Positions 58,352-64,000 of a DNA stretch of 64,000 nt are shown here, in pieces. The DNA comes from Streptomyces cinerochromogenes (GTDB lineage Bacteria > Actinomycetota > Actinomycetes > Streptomycetales > Streptomycetaceae). Under the pieces are notes generated by a model. That model ran no database searches and had not been told where the DNA came from. It worked only from the letters and a program-made list of their open reading frames with translations. Position 1 is the first letter of the stretch, and every line of letters starts with the position of its first letter. The stretch lies in the NCBI RefSeq assembly GCF_014648635.1, contig NZ_BMRM01000001.1:248001-312000 (forward strand), read 5' to 3'. A program made the position numbers and the translations under genes.

Positions 58352-59308
58352 ATGACGACCGTCGTACGGATCCTGCTCCGCCGTGTCGCCCTGCTCGTGC
58401 CGCTGCTGCTCGGCATCGTGCTGTTCGTGTTCCTGGTGATGCGGTTCTCCGACGTGGACCCCGCGTCCGCGTTCTTCCAGGGTGCCAATCCGACCCCGCG
58501 GCAGCTGCACGAGTTCCGGGAGCGCAACGGGCTGCTGGATCCGCTGCCCCTGCGGTACGTCCACTTCGTCGGCGATCTGCTCCACGGCGACCTGGGGACC
58601 AGCGTCCTGACCCGGGCGCCGGTGGCCGACCAGGTCACCACCGCGCTGCCGCTCACCCTCCAGCTGACCTTCCTCGGCCTGGCCGTCGCGGTGGTGCTGG
58701 CGCTGGCGGGCGGGGTGACGGCCGCCGTGTACCGGGACCGGCTGCCGGACCAGGTCATCCGGGTCGTCTCCCTGGTCGGGGTCGCGGCGCCCGGGTTCTG
58801 GCTGGCGCTGCTGATGATCCAGTACCTGGCGGTGGACCGGGGCTGGTTCCCGACCGGCGGGTACGTCAACCCGGCCGACTCGGTCACCGGCTGGCTGCGG
58901 ACCATGGCGCTGCCGGCCGTCGCCCTGTCCCTGCCGGTCGCCGCCCAGCTGACCAGGATCGTGCGGACCTCCGTGGTGGAGGAACTGGACAAGGACTACG
59001 TCCGGACGGCGATCGGGAGCGGCCTGCCGCCGCGCGTGGTCGTCGGGCGGAACGTGCTCCGCAACGCGCTCGTCAATCCCCTCACCGTGCTCGGGCTGCG
59101 GGTCGGCTACCTCCTCGGCGGTGCGGTCGTCATCGAGACGATCTTCTCGCTGCCCGGGATGGGCAAGCTGATGATCGACGCCGTGCAGAACGGGGACCCG
59201 GCCGTCGTGCAGGGGGTCGTCCTGACCACGGCGACCGGGTTCGTCGTCGTCAACCTCGTCATCGACCTTCTGTATCTGCTGGTCAACCCACGTCTGAGGG
59301 CGGGCTGA
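58352..59308 (+). CDS. Peptide-type ABC transporter permease (DppB family)
   Basis: A 318-residue permease with six predicted helices; the N-terminal helix and the RFSDVDPASAFFQG loop, then the EAA-like segment VEELDKDYVRTAIGSGLPPRVVVGRN. It ends one base into the next ATG. It pairs with the permease half of the following fused protein. Length is normal for DppB. Confidence 0.93.
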   Translation: MTTVVRILLRRVALLVPLLLGIVLFVFLVMRFSDVDPASAFFQGANPTPRQLHEFRERNGLLDPLPLRYVHFVGDLLHGDLGTSVLTRAPVADQVTTALPLTLQLTFLGLAVAVVLALAGGVTAAVYRDRLPDQVIRVVSLVGVAAPGFWLALLMIQYLAVDRGWFPTGGYVNPADSVTGWLRTMALPAVALSLPVAAQLTRIVRTSVVEELDKDYVRTAIGSGLPPRVVVGRNVLRNALVNPLTVLGLRVGYLLGGAVVIETIFSLPGMGKLMIDAVQNGDPAVVQGVVLTTATGFVVVNLVIDLLYLLVNPRLRAG

Positions 59309-61287
59309 TGGTCACGCGCGCGAGGCTCACCGAGCGGCTCACCCGGCCCGGCGGCATCCGGCTGCGCGGCTGGCGCCGCCTGCCGCCGCTGTCGCGGGTC
59401 GCCGTCTGCTTCCTGGCCGTCGTCGTCCTCGTCGCCGTACTCGCCCCCGTCCTCGCCCCGGACGATCCGCTCGACCAGCAGGACCCGGTCGGCGGGTCCG
59501 GGCGGCCGTCGGCGGCGCACTGGCTCGGGCAGGACAGCCTGGGCCGGGACATCCTCAGCCGGCTGATGTACGGGGCGCGCTGGTCCCTCGCCATCGGGCT
59601 GGGCGCCACCACGCTCGCGCTCGTCGTCGGGGCCGTCGTGGGGGCGGTCGCCGCCACCTCCCGCAAGGCCGTCGACGAGACGCTGATGCGCTGTCTGGAC
59701 GTGGTGATGGCGTTCCCGGGGATCGCGCTCGCGGCCGTGCTGGTGGCCGTGTTCGGGGGCGGGATCGAGGTGTTGGTCTGCGCCATCGCCTTTCTCTTCA
59801 CCCCGCCCGTGGCCCGGGTCGTACGGGCCAACGTGCTGGATCAGTACGGCGAGGACTACGTCACCGCCGAGCGGGTCATCGGTGCCCGCACCCCGCACAT
59901 CGTGCTGCGGCACGTGGCCGTCAACTGTGCCGCCCCGGTGCTGGTGTTCTGCACGGTCCAGGTCGCCGAGGCCATCGTCTTCGAGGCCTCGCTGTCCTTC
60001 ATCGGCGCGGGCGTACGGCCCCCGGACCCGTCCTGGGGCAGTGTGATCGCCGACGGCAAGAACATGGTGCTGACCGGCGGCTGGTGGGCGACCGTCTTCC
60101 CGGGACTGCTGATCCTGTGCACCGTGCTGTCGCTGAACATCCTCTCCGAGGGCGTCTCGGACGCCTGGGCGGCACCCGCGCCCCGCGAGACGCACGCGCC
60201 GGAGGACCGGCTGGAGGCCCCTGGGCCCGGTACCGGCGAGGTGCTGCCGCTGCCCCAGCTCACCGAGGCCGCCCGGCGGCTGCGGGCCCGGGCCCGCCCC
60301 CGCCCCGCCCCCGGCGGGCAGCCGGTGCTGGCGGTGGAGAACCTCGCCATCGGCTTCCCGGACCGGCACCGGGGTGTGGACATCGTGGCCGGGGTCGGTT
60401 TCGAGGTGTTCCCGGGTGAAGTGCTGGGGCTGGTGGGCGAGTCGGGCTGCGGGAAGTCGCTGACCGCGCTCACCGTGATGGGGCTCCAGCCGAAGGGGGC
60501 CCGGGTCAGCGGGCAGGTGCGGTTCCGGCAGCGGGACCTGCTGGCCGAGCCGATGCGGGCGCGGCGGCGGCTGCTGGGCCACGAGATGGCCATGGTCTAC
60601 CAGGACGCCCTGTCCTCCCTGAACCCGGCCATGACCATCCGCGCCCAGCTGAGGCAGCTGGTCCGGCGCGGGGGCAGGCGCGGTCCGCGCGAGCTGATGG
60701 AGCTGGTCGGGCTGGATCCGGAGCGCACCCTGCGCAGCTATCCGCACGAGCTGTCCGGCGGGCAGCGGCAGCGGGTGCTGATCGCGATGGCGCTGTCCCG
60801 GGATCCGAAGCTGATCGTCGCCGACGAGCCGACGACGGCGCTGGACGTCACCGTGCAGGCGCAGGTGATGGAGCTGCTGCTGCGGCTGCGGGAGGAGCTG
60901 GGGTTCGCGCTGATCCTGGTCTCGCACGATCTGGCGCTGGTCGCCGACGTCACCGACCGGGTGGTGGTGATGTACGGCGGGCAGATCGTGGAGACGGGGG
61001 TGACCGCCGAGCTGGTGGCGGCGCCGGCCCACCACTACACACGGGGGCTGCTCGGCAGTGTGCTCTCGCTGGAATCGGCGGAGCAGCGGATGACGCAGAT
61101 CAGAGGGGTCGTACCGGCGCCGGCCGACTTCCCGGCGGGCTGCCGGTTCGCCGGCCGCTGCCCGCTCGCCACCGAGGTGTGCCACGCGACCGCCCCGGTT
61201 CTCGCGGGGATCCCGGCGCACTCGGCGGCCTGTCATCACCCGGCGGTCCGGCTGACGTCGGCGGAGAGCGAGGAGGCGGTGCAGTGA
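59308..61287 (+). CDS. Permease-ATPase fusion (DppC-DppD type)
   Basis: A 659-residue natural fusion. Residues 1-290 are a DppC-type permease (LGQDSLGRDILSRLMYGARW; EDYVTAERVIGARTPHIVLRH). A short linker with Arg/Ala/Pro follows, then an ATPase (about 325-640) with Walker A GESGCGKS, LSGGQRQRVLIAMAL, LIVADEPTTALD and the C-terminal oligopeptide-type cysteine cluster CRFAGRCPLATEVC. The fusion reads through in one frame with no stop or frameshift, so it is real. It overlaps the next gene by 4 bases (GTGA). Confidence 0.93.
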   Translation: MVTRARLTERLTRPGGIRLRGWRRLPPLSRVAVCFLAVVVLVAVLAPVLAPDDPLDQQDPVGGSGRPSAAHWLGQDSLGRDILSRLMYGARWSLAIGLGATTLALVVGAVVGAVAATSRKAVDETLMRCLDVVMAFPGIALAAVLVAVFGGGIEVLVCAIAFLFTPPVARVVRANVLDQYGEDYVTAERVIGARTPHIVLRHVAVNCAAPVLVFCTVQVAEAIVFEASLSFIGAGVRPPDPSWGSVIADGKNMVLTGGWWATVFPGLLILCTVLSLNILSEGVSDAWAAPAPRETHAPEDRLEAPGPGTGEVLPLPQLTEAARRLRARARPRPAPGGQPVLAVENLAIGFPDRHRGVDIVAGVGFEVFPGEVLGLVGESGCGKSLTALTVMGLQPKGARVSGQVRFRQRDLLAEPMRARRRLLGHEMAMVYQDALSSLNPAMTIRAQLRQLVRRGGRRGPRELMELVGLDPERTLRSYPHELSGGQRQRVLIAMALSRDPKLIVADEPTTALDVTVQAQVMELLLRLREELGFALILVSHDLALVADVTDRVVVMYGGQIVETGVTAELVAAPAHHYTRGLLGSVLSLESAEQRMTQIRGVVPAPADFPAGCRFAGRCPLATEVCHATAPVLAGIPAHSAACHHPAVRLTSAESEEAVQ

Positions 61288-62288
61288 CCGCTGTGGTGGA
61301 GGTGCGGGACGCGCACGTGGTGCACAGGGCCCGCAGCGGCGGCCTGTTCCGGCGCGACCGGGTGTACGCCCTGACCGGCGCCGATCTGTCGGTGGCGGCG
61401 GGTGAGACGGTCGGGGTGGTCGGTGAGTCGGGGTGCGGGAAGTCGACGCTGGCGAAGGTGCTGGTGGGCGTCGAGCGGCCGGTGTCCGGGTCGGTGTCGT
61501 TCCGGGGGCGGGACCTGTGGGCGATGCCGGCCGCCGAGCGCCGGGCCACGGTCGGCGCGGGCACCGGCATGATCTTCCAGGACCCGTCGACCGCGCTGAA
61601 CCGCCGGCTGACCGTCCGCCGTATCCTGCGTGATCCGCTGGACGTCCACCGGCGCGGCTCCCGGGCCGAGCGGGAGGAGCGGGTGCGGGAGCTGATGGCA
61701 CTGGTGGGGCTGGACCGGGCGCTCGCGGACGCGCTGCCGGGGCAGCTGTCCGGCGGTCAGCGGCAGCGGGTCGCCATCGCCCGCGCGCTCGCCCTGGAAC
61801 CGGCGCTGGTCGTCGCGGACGAGCCGACCAGCGCACTGGACGTCTCGGTGCGCGCGCAGATCCTGAACCTGCTGCTCGATCTGCGGGAGCGGCTCGGGCT
61901 GGCCCTGGTGTTCGTCTCGCACGACATCCAGACGGTACGGCGGATGAGCGACCGGGTGATCACCATGTACCTGGGCCGGATCGTGGAGGAGACCCCGGCC
62001 GACCGGGTCACCGACGCGGCCCGGCACCCGTACACCCGCGCCCTGTTCTCGGCCACGCCCGGTCTGCTGGACCCGATCGACCCGATCCCGCTGACCGGGC
62101 CGGTGCCGTCGGCGACCCGCCCGCCGAGCGGCTGCCCGTTCCGCACCCGCTGCTGGAAGGCGGACGGGGTCTGCGCCGGGTCGATGCCCGACTTCTCGGC
62201 CGCGTCACGGCCCGGACACCGCTACCGGTGTCACCATCCTGTGGAGGAGGACCAGCCGACCCGAGACCTAGCCCGCCAGGAGCCGTGA
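61284..62288 (+). CDS. Peptide-type ABC transporter ATPase (DppF family)
   Basis: A 334-residue ATPase, the second nucleotide-binding subunit of the importer. Walker A GESGCGKSTLAKVL, signature LSGGQRQRVAIARAL and Walker B LVVADEPTSALDVS are present; the C-terminal cysteine set CPFRTRCWKADGVC resembles oligopeptide ATPases. The start is the GTG at 61284 within the preceding stop. The end overlaps the aldolase ATG by one base. Confidence 0.93.
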   Translation: MTAVVEVRDAHVVHRARSGGLFRRDRVYALTGADLSVAAGETVGVVGESGCGKSTLAKVLVGVERPVSGSVSFRGRDLWAMPAAERRATVGAGTGMIFQDPSTALNRRLTVRRILRDPLDVHRRGSRAEREERVRELMALVGLDRALADALPGQLSGGQRQRVAIARALALEPALVVADEPTSALDVSVRAQILNLLLDLRERLGLALVFVSHDIQTVRRMSDRVITMYLGRIVEETPADRVTDAARHPYTRALFSATPGLLDPIDPIPLTGPVPSATRPPSGCPFRTRCWKADGVCAGSMPDFSAASRPGHRYRCHHPVEEDQPTRDLARQEP

Positions 62289-63244
62289 TGACGTTCCCCG
62301 CCCCGCTGACCGGTGTCGTCCCGCCCGTCTGCACGCCCCTGACACCGGAGCGCGAGGTGGACGTGCCCTCGCTGCTGCGGCTGGTCGACTTCCTGGTGGA
62401 GGCCGGGGTGCACGGGCTGTTCCTGCTGGGCTCGACGTCGGAGGCGGCCTTTCTGACGGACGTCCAGCGCCGGCGGGTGGTGGAGGCCGTCACCGGGCAC
62501 GTGGGCGGTCAGCTGCCCGTGCTCGCCGGTGCCATCGACATGACGACCCCGCGTGTCCTGGACCATGTCCGGGCGGTCACGTCGGCCGGCGCGCAGGCCG
62601 TCGTCGTCACCGCCCCCTTCTACGCCCGCACCCATCCCGCCGAGATCGTCCACCACTACCGCCGGGTCGCCGCCGCCAGCCCGGTCCCGGTGATCGCCTA
62701 CGACATCCCGGTCGCCGTGCACACCAAGCTCCCCGCCGAGCTGGTGCTGGGGCTCGCCGGGGACGGGGTGCTGGCCGGGATCAAGGACTCCAGCGGGGAT
62801 CTGGCGGCGTTCCGTGAGGTCGTCACGGGGGCCAGGGCCCACGCCGGGTTCAGCGTGCTGACCGGTTCGGAGCTGGTGGCCGACGCGGCGCTGGCGCTGG
62901 GCGCGGACGGGGCGGTGCCGGGCCTGGCCAACGTCGACCCGCACGGGTACGTCCGTCTGTACCGCCTGTGCCGGGCGGGCGACCAGGACGGGGCGCGGGC
63001 CGAACAGGAGCGGCTGTGCGCCCTGTTCGGGATGGTGGGCGCCGGGGATCCCGCGCGGATGGGCGGCAGCTCGTCGGCGCTGGGCGCGTTCAAGGCGGCG
63101 CTGCACCTGCGCGGGATCATCGACTGCCCGGTGACCGCGGAGCCGCAGGTCCCGTTGTCCGGCGCGGAGGTCGAGCAGGTCGGCAAGTTCCTGGCGGCGG
63201 CCGGACTGCTGGGGCTCGGGGCGCAGGGGACGCACCGGCACTGA
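62288..63244 (+). CDS. Dihydrodipicolinate synthase/N-acetylneuraminate lyase-family aldolase
   Basis: A 318-residue class I aldolase with a Schiff-base lysine K166 in GIKDSSGD and partner Y138 in IAYDIP; the substrate-binding GSTSEAAFL loop is near residue 45. In this family the enzymes cleave or make 2-keto acids such as pyruvate plus an aldehyde. As it follows the importer genes without a gap, it probably acts on the imported compound, not in lysine synthesis (inference). The ATG at 62288 follows AGGAG. The true substrate is unknown; sialic-acid-like, keto-deoxy sugar or hydroxyproline-derived acids are candidates. Confidence 0.88.
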   Translation: MTFPAPLTGVVPPVCTPLTPEREVDVPSLLRLVDFLVEAGVHGLFLLGSTSEAAFLTDVQRRRVVEAVTGHVGGQLPVLAGAIDMTTPRVLDHVRAVTSAGAQAVVVTAPFYARTHPAEIVHHYRRVAAASPVPVIAYDIPVAVHTKLPAELVLGLAGDGVLAGIKDSSGDLAAFREVVTGARAHAGFSVLTGSELVADAALALGADGAVPGLANVDPHGYVRLYRLCRAGDQDGARAEQERLCALFGMVGAGDPARMGGSSSALGAFKAALHLRGIIDCPVTAEPQVPLSGAEVEQVGKFLAAAGLLGLGAQGTHRH

Positions 63245-63253
63245 GGGCGGCGG

Positions 63254-64000
63254 TCACGGTGTGGGCCGGGCGTCCCGGCGCAGCTGCTGCAGCTGACGGT
63301 GGATCGCCCAGGCGTCCGCGACCGGGCCCACGTGCCCCAGCTTGTCGGGGTTGCCCACCAGCCGGATCGCGTGGATCCGTCCGTCGAGCACGTCGAGGGC
63401 CAGGGTCTGGAGCACCTTGCCGTCCCGGTCGCGGAAGATGGCGCCGGGCTGGCCGTTGATCTCGTGGGTCTGGAAGGTCGCGTCGACCAGGGCCAGCTGG
63501 GCGATGACGGAGCCGAGCAGCCGGGCCACCTTGTCGGCGCCGAGGACGGTCCGGGCCAGCTGCGGCGACTTGCCGCCGCCGTCGCCGACCATCGACGCGT
63601 CGGCGGCGAGCAGGTCCTGCAGCCCGGTGACGTCGCCTTCGCGGAGGGCGTCGAAGAACCGGGACGCCAGTTCCTCCCGTGCGGTGCGGTCGGCCTCGAA
63701 GCGGGGCCGGCCCTCGGTCATGTGGCGGCGGGCCCGCACCGCGAGCTGGCGGCAGGCGGCCTCCGAGCGGCCGACGGCCGAGGCGATCTCGGGGAAGCCG
63801 AAGTCGAACACCTCGCGCAGCACGAACACGGCCCGCTCCAGCGGGCTGAGCCGTTCGAGGAGGAGCAGGGCGGCCAGGGACACCGAGTCGGCCAGCTCCG
63901 CCGAGCGCGCCGGGTCCTCGTAGGGGTCGGCGAGCAGCGGCTCCGGGAACCACGGTCCCACGTACGCCTCCCGCCGGACGCGGGCCGAGCGCAGCACGTC
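63254..64000 (-). CDS. ECF41-type RNA polymerase sigma factor (N-terminus beyond window)
   Basis: About 249 C-terminal residues are visible; the start lies beyond the right edge. The sigma-4 region (about 40-95 of the visible part: LSPLERAVFVLREVFDFGFPEIA, followed by SAVGRSEAACRQLAVRARRH) is followed by a SnoaL-like C-terminal domain. The signature motifs of group ECF41 are present: WFPEPLL in the linker, DGGGK in the domain and INGQPG near its end. These sigma factors are typically regulated by this fused domain and act without a separate anti-sigma protein. It is convergent with the aldolase gene, only 9 bases apart. Its target genes are unknown. Confidence 0.9.
   Translation of the reverse strand, partial: DVLRSARVRREAYVGPWFPEPLLADPYEDPARSAELADSVSLAALLLLERLSPLERAVFVLREVFDFGFPEIASAVGRSEAACRQLAVRARRHMTEGRPRFEADRTAREELASRFFDALREGDVTGLQDLLAADASMVGDGGGKSPQLARTVLGADKVARLLGSVIAQLALVDATFQTHEINGQPGAIFRDRDGKVLQTLALDVLDGRIHAIRLVGNPDKLGHVGPVADAWAIHRQLQQLRRDARPTP

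Noticed and set aside
59308..61287. Permease-ATPase fusion as a frameshift error
   Set aside because: The permease and ATPase are joined in one frame by a linker with normal codon use, and such fusions are known in actinobacteria.
1..64000. tRNA, rRNA or known riboswitches
   Set aside because: I saw no cloverleaf with conserved T-loop sequence, no rRNA and no recognisable riboswitch core. A covariance-model search would be decisive.

Overview
The window is very GC-rich, with genes whose third codon positions are almost all G or C, densely packed coding, frequent GTG starts, leaderless promoters and DasR-, GlnR- and Zur-type sites. This is typical of a Streptomyces chromosome core (inference from sequence character and gene content). 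I see no prophage, insertion sequence, CRISPR array, tRNA or rRNA. Both ends cut genes: dnaG on the left and an ECF41-type sigma factor on the right.

Region 1 (1-11.4 kb): the start of dnaG, a ferredoxin-reductase-like flavoprotein, a dGTPase (dgt), a CbiX-type chelatase, a SanA/DUF218 membrane protein with an unrecognised membrane partner, a NasA-type molybdopterin nitrate reductase, an arylamine N-acetyltransferase and a gamma-glutamylcyclotransferase-fold protein. Region 2 (11.4-16.7 kb) is an exported-protein zone: a secreted M4 metalloprotease, an atypical NarL/LuxR response regulator, a small secreted protein, an anchored exported protein beside a class-F-like sortase, and a DUF1801 protein. 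This zone carries two arrays of short tandem repeats and several operator-like palindromes. Region 3 (16.7-21 kb) is the nitrite reductase operon (extra flavoprotein, NirB, NirD) behind a GlnR-like box; with the NasA-type enzyme and the chelatase (siroheme) it makes a nitrate-assimilation set.

Region 4 (21-25.5 kb): a TetR regulator and a short-chain dehydrogenase sharing half-sites, then a sugar-type ABC importer without its own ATPase. Region 5 (25.7-33.7 kb): pyruvate phosphate dikinase, a 417-base intergenic stretch with a striking nested inverted repeat, and a ROK regulator divergent from a GH63-like hydrolase and a debranching-type glucosidase; the latter holds the only in-frame TTA (bldA) codon found in the window. 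Region 6 (33.7-47.5 kb): a LtaS-like sulfatase-fold membrane protein, a tRNA dihydrouridine synthase, and two paralogous divergent modules, each an MmyB-type regulator facing an MFS exporter. The modules share GTAC-centred operators 22 bp apart. Between them lie another MFS exporter, a LysR regulator and an acyl-CoA-synthetase-like enzyme. An aldo/keto reductase-TetR operon with a perfect 26-bp operator closes the region.

Region 7 (47.5-56.5 kb): a secreted GH18 chitinase behind a DasR-like inverted pair, glyS, the zinc importer znuACB with zur (Zur box over a leaderless promoter), a secreted MINPP-like phosphatase, uppS and recO. Region 8 (56.6-63.3 kb) is one tightly overlapping operon: a Tat lipoprotein binding protein, a permease, a permease-ATPase fusion, an ATPase and a DapA/NanA-family aldolase. 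It looks like an uptake-and-cleavage cassette for an unknown small organic acid or sugar acid. The most notable observations are the duplicated regulator/exporter modules with conserved operators, the nested 115-bp inverted repeat upstream of ppdK, the repeat-plus-palindrome control region of the small secreted protein gene, and the bldA codon in a glycogen-type enzyme.
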